64,000 nucleotides of DNA from Leucaena leucocephala. Its lineage: Eukaryota; Streptophyta; Magnoliopsida; Fabales; Fabaceae. The notes beneath the pieces are model-generated. The model saw only the letters and a program-made list of their open reading frames with translations, was not told the DNA's origin and did no database searches. Both the position numbers and the translations under genes were made by a program. Location: the NCBI GenBank assembly GCA_037074615.1, contig CM073518.1:8804001-8868000 (forward strand), written 5' to 3'. Shown here piece after piece: positions 37,550 through 48,354 of this stretch; position 1 is the stretch's first letter; each line of letters opens with the position of its first letter.

Positions 37550-38388
37550 TACTGTGATCCTTTAGAATCTACTGTGATTCTATTGTACTGTATCTTAATC
37601 TTTGGGAAACTTTGCACCAAAGGATTAACTTGCCTCTATTATACCTCTATCGTATTATCTTCCCAATCCTGTTCATTCATTCAAGAATCTGAGATAACTA
37701 ATTTAATTATACTGCTTTAACCTTTACAAGGAAATCTTTACTCATCTAACTTATGTTTCCACATTATCCTCTTGCTAGGGTACATAATCAACCCTTAATT
37801 ATTTTATCTAGCTCTTGCTCATTACTCTTTCTTAAATAGGGGAGTCTCTTTATCTTTGAAACGTGGCTACCTTTCTCTTTCTAAGCATCATAAACTTCTC
37901 TATCATAACTATATACTCTTCTACTTCTTAACTGCTTTTGTTTGTCCACTAGTTCCAGTCTGTTCATGACCAGACTGTGGCTCCTTTTTGGTCATCACAA
38001 GGAGAATATGCTCTTGAGATTCCCTTAAACTGATCTTTTGTGTCTTCGTGCATCATACTATCTAGCTCATTTGTACCTCGTGCCCATCCTCTAGCCGATA
38101 AACTTTGGTGAGGTTGCTACCTTCATTCTTATCGTTACTATAATATATGGTCGCTGTTCCTTGGGAATTTAGGTTCACATAATGATATTGTTTTGTTCTC
38201 CTAGCTTCTCTTAAATTAACTCTTGTATCTTAGATTTCTTAATATTGGATTGGTCAACTTCTTTGACCTTAGACTGGTCAGCTTTTATCTCTGTCAGAGA
38301 AAGAAACTGCTTCCCAGTTGTTGTTTTACTTAGTCCAGCCACATCATGTTAAGAACCACAAGACCCTTGAGGTATTGGCTAACTAAAA
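37550..38388. other. Unidentified repeat, copy 1, left part
   Basis: This interval shares landmarks with 47993-48349 and 51665-51998: CTAGCCGAT.AACTT (about 38093 and 48114), CTGGTCAGCTT.T.TCT (about 38275 and 51738) and TAGTC.AGCCACATC (about 38331 and 51810). It continues at 41327 after the solo LTR. A minus-strand stretch reading NLTKVYRLEDGHEVQ hints at former coding sequence, family unknown. Confidence 0.5.
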
Positions 38389-38393
38389 CCAGT

Positions 38394-41321
38394 TGTAACA
38401 CCCCAATTTTCAGGCCCAGAGACTCAGAAAGTGAGCCTGAAATAGATAGACTATCAGACTCCTTTGAGCAGAAGTCCCAGAAACATACAGAGGGTTTTTA
38501 GGGATTAAACTGCAAATAAGTCAAAGATCAAGGACTTATATGTAAATAGTGAAAGTCCCTAGAAATATAGTGGCCATTTATGCAAGGAAAGGGGTTAAAA
38601 TTGCAAAAGAAAGAAAATGTAGGGACTTAGATGTAATTATGAAAAAGTTCAAGGCCAAAAAGAAAAGTAGACAAAAAGGTGGGGTCCTTAAGTGTAATTT
38701 TAGCCAAATAAAAGGGATTTAATTATAAAGAAGAAAAGTTCCCTGGGGCTAAAGTGTAATTAAAGAAAGTTAGGCCGGAAGTGGTTCGCACTGCCCGACA
38801 GCATTTCAGTCCCAGATTCTACCAGAAGGTAGGGCAGGTGACGCCCGGTAACCCAGCCTAATACCGGAATTTTTGAAGACTCCAGATATCCAGAAATGGA
38901 CTGATCGTCCAAAAGTTATAAAAATTAATACCGGATACCCTAGATTTCAGATATAAGTGAGAAAATACAGGATGATGCGCCCTTATGGGGCGGATGTCAG
39001 GAAACTGACAGAATACCGATAGGAGGTCTGTAGAAGGAGTTATTCACAAAATAGCAAATTCAGACGGGAGTATGAGGCCTCCGGGGATCCGGGTTGGAGA
39101 TTTATCGGTATTTTTAAAGGGGCTAAATGCGATCAGATGACTTCGGTCAGATGACCGTTATAACCCACAAGGATGCCTGAACACAGTAGGCCACTGTATC
39201 CGGAAAAAAGAGCCGGTGTCCGGAAATGTGTATAATCGGTAAATAATAATTAAAATATTTGGTGAACTGTGGCAGAGGAAGATTCCTCGTAATGCGTGCC
39301 ATACAGGTAAGGGACCCGGAAAGCCCAAAAATGGCGCCATTAGAGGCCCAATAAGACTCTTGGACTGATAGGTGGGCCAGTGTCCAGCAGAACCCCGGAA
39401 AAGTGCGAAATTACGAAAATGCCCCTGTGTTGTACAAAAAGGGCAGCAGATGAATGGAGGGCATTCTGGTCATTCTGGACAGGCCCAGAGGTCAAGACAT
39501 GTATAAATAAGGTTGACTAGAGCCAGTATAAGCTTTGACCAGGTCCAGAAAGGTGTGAAATGACGATTTTGTCCTTAGGGTTAAAATAGGACAAGATAGG
39601 GCACCAAGGGCATTTTGGTCATTTTGCAGGGGATCTGTAACGGAGTCTGGACCCAGTATTAAAAATTTAATGATATAAAGGGTCTAGATACTAAATGTGA
39701 GGTCAGTAGACATAAAAAGGATCTTCAGAAATATCAGATTCAGAAAACGGCACATTTTTCGAGGCGATGGACCGGGCCGGTACCGGATTGGACCAAAAAG
39801 CTTCCAGAACCTCCAAATTTCATCATATGAAGCATATGGGTGGTGAGGTGTCCTATGAGGTGTCCCATGAGGTGTCCAGGGTGATGCAGTAAAAGGAAAT
39901 TAAAGAAAATAGGAAATTCCAGGAAAAACCAGGACCACAGGATCATAAGTCTTCCTAATTACAAGAGTGCCATTGCTCAACACTATAAATACCCCCTAGC
40001 TCTTCATTTTCACGCCAAGAAGCATTCTTAGAGGTAGAAAGAAGTTCTTGAGAGAGAAAGTGTGAGGAAGAAAGAAGTAAGGAAGTTCTGGTGAAGTTGG
40101 AAGTAGTAGGGAAGTTCTGAAGCTCTGCTTTTGAGGTAGTAACTAATCTTAGCTCTTATGTAATGTCTTTGTGATGTGTTGTTTTGTTTGGTTGGATTAT
40201 TGTCTTATATGTTATGCTTGAAGCTCTATTCCAATGCTATGATCATATGTTATTGAATATGGAAGCATGCAGCATACTTATCTGTACACAATCACAAGCA
40301 AGCACCGTCACTCTGCATTACATATATTGTTATGATTGTTGCTACTGGGATTCTTTTGAATCTCATTCCCATACATAACATTACAGGGGAGGTTCTGTCA
40401 AAATAAAATTTGGAAATTTTAAGAGACGTCGTTATGCTGCCGAAATTCCGGCAAGAAAGCAGGAACAGGGAAAGGAGCTGATACGTACTGTGTACGTAGT
40501 GCTGTCTAAGGAGGCTGGAAGTGAGTGGACCCAGCAGGTTCATCCAGTCTTTCCTGGGTACTATTTAGAATGGTAGTTCTCACGAGGGAATTACCGAATC
40601 GGTACAACATCGGTTACTTTCTAGAGGAAGATTGTAGCAGTTATGCTGCCGGATTTTAGACAGAAAAAGATGTAATAGAAATTTGAGGGGATTGATCATA
40701 CACTGATATATAACAGTTAATTATCTAATAATAATTGTTATCTGGCATGTATGACTGATATGTGATGGTTGTATGCATGCTCATGTGAAGATTGAATGCT
40801 GAAAATAGGGTCAGTGAACAGTAACTCGTGAGGACCTATGCATGTTTGATAAATCATTAAAAATAGTAAATTGTTGAATTAATGTACGAAATTTTTATGG
40901 TAAAAATTAGACATACTAAGATTTAATTTGATATATATAATTTCCCATTTGGATGTCTGTACGAAAGGATATAAATTACCAAAGATGGAACCAAAATGCT
41001 GGATTCAGGAGAAAATCACTGGATGAACAGTAACTTTAAAATGTTGACCCACGTTAAATTGTTCAAGTAATGGTCAACCAATGATTTTTCCCTGAAATAT
41101 AATTGAGTTAGCTTCATGTATCACTTTGAACCACTTCGTTTCAATTTTTTTAGAATTAGTTATGATTTTTAAAAGTCAAGTCACTCATCTGGAATTTGCT
41201 ACAGTGAACAGTACCGAAAAGAGTAAAATTCCAGATTGAGAGTTTGGACTTCTATGACCCTGAAAGTGGTTCCAAATGCTACTGAATGGTTCCTAAGATG
41301 TATAAAATTAGGGATGTGACA
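38394..41321 (+). mobile_element. Solo LTR, plus orientation
   Basis: A 2928-bp LTR from TGTAACACCCC to AGGGATGTGACA with perfect CCAGT duplications (38389-38393, 41322-41326). Plus-strand TATAAATA at 39984-39991 is followed by a purine-rich leader at 40015-40140. The conserved inverted-repeat block lies at about 40430-40650. Base composition between 38800 and 39500 is more GC-rich than in other copies, consistent with less CpG decay and a younger age. Confidence 0.94.
39984..39991 (+). promoter_or_regulatory. LTR TATA box
   Basis: CTATAAATACCCCC on the plus strand, followed about 30 bases later by a GA-rich leader. Confidence 0.7.
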
Positions 41322-41326
41322 CCAGT

Positions 41327-41938
41327 CTACTGTAATTGTATCCATGAAGACTATCTCATAATGCTACATGTCTAGGGTATCACGCAACATACCCAGTTGA
41401 GGGTCACTGACACTTTTAGTCGCATCCACCACACTAACTCATCGTAACTTAGGCTTTCTATGATATCACGTCGTGACCAAAATATTGGGTAGTCACGACT
41501 AACGTTCTCTATGAACTTTTGTAGTGACTAACTCACTCGACATGTCACGACCATCATGGCCAATAGTCTTTCATCATCGTAACCTGAAATCCTCTTTGTA
41601 TTTTAGTCACGTCCAAATGACATGATTCGTTGCGACCTAACTTCTCTGTGAATCTTAGTCGCAACTAGAGTACTGGCTCGTCCCAACTACTAAGACTTTA
41701 CCATTCTACTTGGTTTATTAAAAATTCTAATCTCTAACTAATCTAGAGCATCACTAGGCTAGAACCTTCTGTTCTATGCCAGAATCTTATGCTCTGTACT
41801 CATGTCAGGGCCTCAATTTTATGCTTAGGCTACTGCTTTGATTATTAGTCCCCTCATTCTGAGACTCTACCAATAATTAGAAATACAATTCCAGATATGC
41901 ACAATAATTCTCAAACACATATATATTCATACAACAAA
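41327..41938. other. Unidentified repeat, copy 1, right part
   Basis: Continues 38388 after removal of the solo LTR: GGCTAACTAAAACCAGT joins CTACTGTAATTGTATCC, matching GGCTGACTAAGACTACTC at 51861. It holds a decayed GTCGCGAC array and ends at the LTR start at 41939. Confidence 0.5.
41419..41687. repeat. GTCGCGAC box array, decayed copy
   Basis: Boxes start at 41419, 41441, 41470, 41492, 41521, 41544, 41576, 41606, 41629, 41658 and 41680. Steps are 22, 29, 22, 29, 23, 32, 30, 23, 29, 22, the same alternating pattern as at 10962. Most boxes have CpG-decay changes (GTCACGAC, ATCGTAAC, GTAGTGAC), so this array is older. Confidence 0.85.
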
Positions 41939-42603
41939 TGTCACATCCTATTTTTTCTCTATCTATATGGAATAGACAGTGGAACCTGTAAGTGACAAAT
42001 ATAGGAAAGAGTTTTGGAAGGGATTATGATGATTATTAGAAGAAATTATAAAGGTTAGATGAGTTTTGAAAAGAGGGACTAAACTAAAAAGTCTAAAAGT
42101 TTCATGGTGCAAAATGGAAGTAGACATAAGTTATGGGCTATTAAGTATAATTATAAAAAGTTGAGGGACTAAAGTGCAATTGTCAAAAAGTTCAGACGCA
42201 AAATGTTAATTATGAAAAATTAAGCCAAAAAAGGTCTAAAACTGCCTGAAAGTATTTCAGTCCCAAATTTTATCAATAAGTAGAGAAAATTATTCTGATC
42301 AGTTTAATGCAACATGGAATTTTGATTTGAGGTCCCGATAAATTGATATGAATTTCTAAAGTTTGGAAAAATTAGTATAGTATCTTCTGAACCTCAGAAT
42401 AAGATGAAATTTTATAGTAAATTCTTATAATTAATATGAGAATTTATGAAACTGACAGAACTCAAAAAGTAGTTATATATAATTTATTATGGAATTTACA
42501 GTACAATAAAACACTCGATAAATACTTTTCGAGGGAATTTGTTGGGAGTTGAGCCCATGAAGGCAGCGGACCACATAAAAGGCCCAAAATGGCACCTCAT
42601 AGG
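41939..42603 (+). mobile_element. LTR fragment, plus orientation
   Basis: Starts TGTCACATCCTATTTT at 41939 and follows the reverse complement of the 3' third of the LTR at 31350. It stops at 42603, where a minus-strand LTR begins. The expected continuation (CCCAATAAT) was not found to the right, so the rest is deleted or lies outside. Confidence 0.7.
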
Positions 42604-43839
42604 TTTAACATCCTTACTTTCATCTGTCTTAGGGATAATTTGGTAGCATTTAGAATCACTTATAAGACCTTGGAAGTCTATTAGCTAAATCTGGATTTTT
42701 TACTCTTCTTGAGTTACTGTTCATATGGTATTCCAGATTAGACAACAAATTTTAAAAAATCATAATTAATTCTAAAAACATCGAAATGATGTGGTTTAAA
42801 ATTCTGCTTGAAGCTAACATCCTAAAATTTAACGAAAAAATATTCCTGACCAAATGCTTAGCCAATTAATATAATTTAATCGTCAAATATTACTGTTCAT
42901 TTGGTCAAAAATTTTGAAAACAGATTCTAGTCCCTGATTTTGGAAAATTTGTTCTCTTTGTACAAACATCAAAATAAGGTGTTCTTATTGTCAAAATGAA
43001 GCTTAACATGTTAACTAAATGTCTATAAAATTTTATACATTTATTCCATCATTTACTATTTTTTATTATATCATAAAATTATTGCTTAAACTGATCATAC
43101 AGCATCATTACTTGCTATAATTCTTCACATAACATCATATAACATTTACATTGACCAATCCCTAACTCCTTTTCATGCTTCTTCATCCTATTTCATCATT
43201 CATAAACCTGTTGGGATTAGGATTACATGGAGGGGGTGAGATTTCGAGGGAAATCTCAGTAGCAAACGGTACTAAACAATGCATGTATTAATGTAAATGT
43301 TTGTGCTTGCTTGTGAAAGTGTTAACATTATGTAATGTGCATGCTTCCATATATCATATAAAATATAATTAGCCAAGGTAATCATAGAAACAAAGCTTCA
43401 ATCATCTACACATATGCACACAATTCAACAAAGCTATAGCACAATCAAGCATAACATTCAATACATACAAGTTTAGGGTAAGTTTACTACCTTATTACTT
43501 TACTTCCTTTTACTTTAACTTTGCTTCTTCCTTCTTAATTTTCCTTGAGGTGTGGCTACCTCTTTTGAGTCCACAATCAAATCCTAACATCACGTAATCA
43601 TCCATTCATTACAATCTAACTTCTCTTGAACATTGAGCTTACTTAACTATATTAACTTTCCTTAATCTTTACTAATTGATTTGGCCTTTGAATCAATTGA
43701 TGTCTTGACCTTACCCTACATAATTTCACTTTTTGAATCCATTTATGAGCTTATAATCATGGAATTCTAGCTCCCATGCACTGTTCTAGATAGATTTTCA
43801 CAATTCCCCTTTTTCTTTCAAAAATTCTCATTTTGATTC
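42604..43839 (-). mobile_element. LTR fragment, minus orientation
   Basis: Starts TTTAACATCCTTAC (a mutated TGTAACATCC) after ATAGG and aligns with the LTR at 31350 for about 1.24 kb. It is cut at 43839 by the next LTR, with GATTC (43835-43839) as the candidate target. Its right part was not found. Confidence 0.7.
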
Positions 43840-46545
43840 TGTAACATCCTTACTTTTGTACATCTTAGGGACCATTCGATAGCATTTAGAACCACTTACA
43901 TGACATTTGAAGTTCATTAGCTAAATCTTGAATTTTTACTCTTAGCGAGTTACTATTCATATGGTATTCCATTTTGTGCGATGAACTTTGAAAAACCATA
44001 ATTAATTCTGAAAAATAGAAATGAAGTGGTTCAAAATTCTACTCGAAGCTAACATCTTGAAGTTTATGGGAAAAATAATTTCCTGACCAAATACTTAGCC
44101 AATTGATACAGTTTATTCATTAAATATTACTGTTTATTTGGTTAAAAATTCTGAAAACAGATTATGGTCCCCATCTTTGGAAAATTTGTTCTATTGGTTC
44201 CCTTATCCAAAGGAAACATATTACATATGGATTTAAAGCTCCATATGCGTACTTTAAGCTCATAAAATTTTGTGAGTTAATTCTTTCATTTGCTAGATCA
44301 AACTGAAGCCACAACAAAACTGCTTCAGGACCTACGTTTTTACCATTTCAGTTTCCTTTCTTTAATTCTCAATAATAGTTCCAACATACATAAACCATCT
44401 CTTTGGTCTCATACATTTATATACATCATAGACATATTCTATAATTATTTCATACATTTTCATCACATAATTACACACTTTACGTAATTGGAACAAACTA
44501 TACATCATAAGTGAAAGTATCAAATTGTTCACTTTCTTTCCTCCATTCTTTAGCTCTTCTCCATGCATACATTTTTCATCATGCTTGACCTAAATTGGTT
44601 GGTTGTGGGAGGGTGAGATTCTAGGGAATCTCAGTAGCAAACATTACCACTTAAATATGCAAGATGGATGCTAATGCATGATATGTAATTTCATTAAACT
44701 TTCTTTAATTAGTGACATGCCTTCATGCTATAAACTTTGCATAAAAATGCATGGCCATAGGAAACATGTTCTTCATAACATATTCAACATCTTTTCTCAC
44801 GTCACAACATCATTCAAATATCATATACATGTCAACACATAAGCATACCACATCAAGCACATAAAGAGATAAGTCCACTACCTTGAACTTAAGCTTTCTT
44901 CCTTATTCTTCCACTTTCTCCCTAAGCTTTCCAACCATGAAACCTTTTGGTCAACCACTTCTCAACATCTTCTTGGATGTTGCAAGGTCCTAAGCACATT
45001 CATATTCATCACATAGTTCATTAGGACCATCAACTCAAGCATTATTCAAGACTATCTCTCTTGAACATTTAACTAACATAACTTCCTCTAACCTTTACCA
45101 ATTGCCTTGTCCTTTGAATCAATTGATGTCTTGACCTTACCCTACACAATTTCACCTTTTGAATCCATTTATGAGCTTAGAATAATGAAATTCCAGCTCT
45201 TATGCACTGTTATGTACAGATTTAAAAAATATGCACAATTCTTCCAAAAATTCTCATCTTGAATCCAATGCTTCCCATACTTGTTTCTCTACTTTACCCC
45301 ACACAAATTTTTATTTTAAAACTATTGAAAACATCAAAATCATGAGATTCTAATCACTGTTCATACGAGTGAACAGTAACAGAGAAGAATTTCAAACATT
45401 GCAACTTCAATTCCAATGCTTCCAAGTCTCAAAACCTATCCAATCCTGCACAAAATCATCATATAAACTCAATGGAAGCGTGATATCATTGAAATTCCAT
45501 CTCCTTCTATCATGAACAGTGCATGAACAGTGCACCCAAAATGGTTCATCCATGGCAAAGTCAAGAACGTCAACTTCATTCAACAACCAATCATCTAACT
45601 AGCTTGTTTAAGCTTCAATCTCATAATTCTAACTTTAATTTCTTCTTTCTCCTTTCATCTAAGGTTTTGGACAGCATATACACCTTAGAGAAAACTCAAC
45701 TTTCTTCCATGAAAACCCTAAGTTCAAGCTCCCAAATCAAAGGAAAATAAGCTAGGATAGATTGCTTACCTTTAATATCTAGCTTGCTTGAACTTTGGAC
45801 CTTGGATTCTTTTTTGTCTTGGCTTGAGCTTTCATTTTGCAAGAGGTTCCCCAAGGGTTCTTGTGATCATGGTTTTGCATCAGATTTTGGGGGGTATTTA
45901 TAGAAAATTTCATGAAAATGGATGGCCAAGATCATTTTGTACACTATTTGATCTAATGGCTTAGATTTATTCTTTGATTTAACTTTTCTTTAATAATTAT
46001 GACATCATCATCCATGACATCATCAAGGGACAACTCATAGGGACATGTGGCAAAATCCAAGGGAGAGAAGCTTCTGAAAAAATTCCAGTCCAATCCGATA
46101 CCGGCTCAGTCCGATTCCCCAAAAACCAGATTGTTTTATAAATCTAATTTTTATGAGATTCCATAATATGTTTTTCAGAGGTTAAATCCAGTATCCGAAT
46201 TCTTTCTACCATTCACATTCTTATACTAGGTCTAAACTTAATTACAGATCCCTTGGTAAATTACCAAAATACCCTTAGTGCCCTTTCTTGCACTATATTA
46301 ACCCTAAGGGCATAATTATCATTTCACACCTCTTTGTACCTTATTAGAGCCTATACTGACTCTGACTAACCCTTCCTATACCTTCCTTGACATTTTGGCT
46401 TGTCCAAAATGACCAGAATACCCTCCATTCATCTCTTGTACATTATTATAACACAGGGGAATTTTCATAATTTCGCACTTTTTTGGGGTTCCTCTAGACA
46501 CTGGCCCTCATACTGCTCAGGTACCTTATTGGGCCTATGGGACGC
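43840..46545 (-). mobile_element. Truncated, apparently chimeric LTR
   Basis: Starts TGTAACATCCTTAC at 43840. To about 44190 it follows the 31350 subfamily. From about 44200 to 44990 it follows the subfamily at 5736 (AAACTGCTTCAG, GTGGGAGGGTGAGATT, TGTCAACACATAAGCATACC). From about 45050 it returns to the first type. It ends abruptly at 46545 after GGGCCTATGGGACGC, short of a terminus. Minus-strand TATAAATA lies at 45895-45903. Confidence 0.75.
45895..45903 (-). promoter_or_regulatory. LTR TATA box
   Basis: CTATAAATACCCCCC on the minus strand. Confidence 0.6.
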
Positions 46546-47992
46546 TGACGAGTGCATCGGATTGTCGCATTCTGAGCCATCAAAATTAAGTGAATTGCAC
46601 CCTAGTAATGTAGTATAAGGCACAACCCTATCGTTCTTCTCAAGGAGCCTTTCTAAGGGAATCCTAGTAAATTGGATGTCAAATTCAATGGTAAACCTGA
46701 GTAAAAAGTAAATGGTTTTATGGTTTTGTGGGTGCAGTAAAATAAAGATGCAGTAAAATAGATGTTTTTGTGTTTTTGTTTAAGATGGAAAATGATTGGT
46801 TTGTGAAAGTAGTATATGATGATAGGCTCTTGATGATGAAAAATATCTATCCTTGCTCTCATTGTATATGGAGTTTGAAACCACTAAGTCTTGAATTAAA
46901 CCTCAATCGATCGATTGAGTCCAGAACTCTAATATTCTTTAAACTCCTTTGATCAAAGCTAGTTTAAAGACTATTATTGAACTGCTAAGGATCACTTAGT
47001 ATGTAATTTAAAACAGATGGAAGAATGCCCTCGAATGAGCGTCGATCGACCAACCCTAGAATTCAAGCAATAGAATCAATTAGGAACGATCATTGACAAC
47101 CGTTCAACTAGCTTAAACTCAAAACTGAAATATTGTATTTAAACCAGCATTCAAAATATCCAAAGTGAATTACAATTGTCTAATATAAGAATAATCAATC
47201 GATATTCAAAACTTGTTCATATGATGAAAAACCCTAAATCTAGCAGCAATCATAATATGACAAGATGCAAATTATAAGAGAAGAAACTCCCCGTTTCAGT
47301 CCATGAGCTCAAGATAATAGATCCATCACCAAGAGACTAAAGGTATAGCCTCTCATGACTTCTGCTGCACTGGAATCGCTGTTCAGATGTGATGCCATAA
47401 AGAAACGATAAAGAGATGAAGGTGAATGGTGTAGAACGATGGAAGCTGAGTAGAAAGTCTATGGAGAGCGCTCGAGTACTGCTTCTTAGCCTAATCAGGT
47501 CCAAAAATCAGCCTCCCCCTTGACGGCAGCCTCCATCTCTTCTTATAATAGCATGACCTAATCCAAAATACGTAGCTTCAGCAATTTCGTACTATTAGTC
47601 ACGACCAGATACACGTGTTGGTCGTGACCTATAAACAGTGAGAATCTTCCAGAAGAATTATGGGTCGCGACCTTAGGACTCTTTGGTCGCGACTAAATAG
47701 TACAGAGGCGTGGTTCCACTTTCATTGTCTTTTGATTTCTTTCCTGGTCCTTGTTCTCTTCCAAAGTACCTGCAATTCAACATAAAAGCTCATTGTAAAA
47801 GTCCAGATCAGTAGATAACCGAATATATGCAGTTTGGAAGAGTTATTTTACCATTCTACCCTTTAATTAGCACATTGCCATGCACAATCATGTAATACAC
47901 AAAAGTATAATTTAAGGCATGAAATAAATGGTAAAGTTATTATAAAAATCTCAAAATTATTATAGAAACCATATACAAAATATGTCTTATCA
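46546..47992 (-). mobile_element. Possible LTR of a third family
   Basis: On the minus strand the segment starts TGATAAGACATATTTTG and ends GCACTCGTCA, a TGATAAG/CTCGTCA pair consistent with LTR termini. The length would be 1447 bp. The flanks GACGC and GTAAT do not match, and the LTR cut at 46545 does not resume at 47993, so a rearrangement has occurred at one end. It contains four GTCGCGAC-type boxes at 47598-47693 in two pairs. Confidence 0.45.
47598..47693. repeat. Two pairs of GTCGCGAC boxes
   Basis: Boxes start at 47598 (GTCACGAC), 47621 (GTCGTGAC), 47664 and 47686 (both GTCGCGAC). Within-pair spacing is 23 and 22 bp, as in the 51-bp arrays, but the pairs are 43 bp apart. Confidence 0.75.
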
Positions 47993-48349
47993 GTAATGTA
48001 GATCTACTCCTAGTTATCACATGGAGGATCTACTTTTAAACATCATCTTAAATTAATCTTTTGTATCTCCGTACTTCGTACTGTCTGGCTTGATCATGTG
48101 TTATACTAATCCTCTAGCCGATGAACTTCAGCGAGGTTGGTACCTTTATTCTCATCATTAGGTCTCTGTACATCCTGGTCACGACCTGAGTATTGGCTAG
48201 TCGTGACTCATATTCTCTATGATCTTTCGTCGCGACTCATATTCTCTATGATCTTTCATTGCGACCATCTCCATCTACTCGTCACGACTTGACATCTTTG
48301 TGTCCTTTAGTCGCGACCTAACTCTTATACCGTCGTGACCTGGACTCCT
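47993..48349. other. Unidentified repeat, copy 2, left part
   Basis: Contains CTAGCCGATGAACTTC shared with copy 1 (38093), followed by a GTCGCGAC array from 48178. It is interrupted by the solo LTR at 48355 and resumes at 51577. Confidence 0.5.
48178..48339. repeat. GTCGCGAC box array, left part
   Basis: Boxes at 48178, 48200, 48229, 48258, 48281, 48310 and 48332, with steps 22, 29, 29, 23, 29, 22. The array is cut at 48350 by the TGTTG target of a solo LTR and continues at 51584. Confidence 0.85.
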
Positions 48350-48354
48350 TGTTG

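Larger units (their letters stand above)
30981..37550 (+). mobile_element. Degenerate autonomous-type CACTA (En/Spm) element
   Basis: The 5' terminus CACTACCAAAAAAAAGAC at 30981 is followed by subterminal repeats. The plus-strand body is split by a solo LTR (31350-34330) and an internally deleted LTR (34370-35673). It then continues through a CATCACCACCACTC leader ending in GTAAGT (about 35715-35766) and an AT-rich intron-like stretch to a TNP2 pseudogene (36445-37549). No 3' TAGTG end was found and similarity stops near 37550, so the right half is missing. The leader matches the non-autonomous element at 29553, tying the two into one family. Confidence 0.7.
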
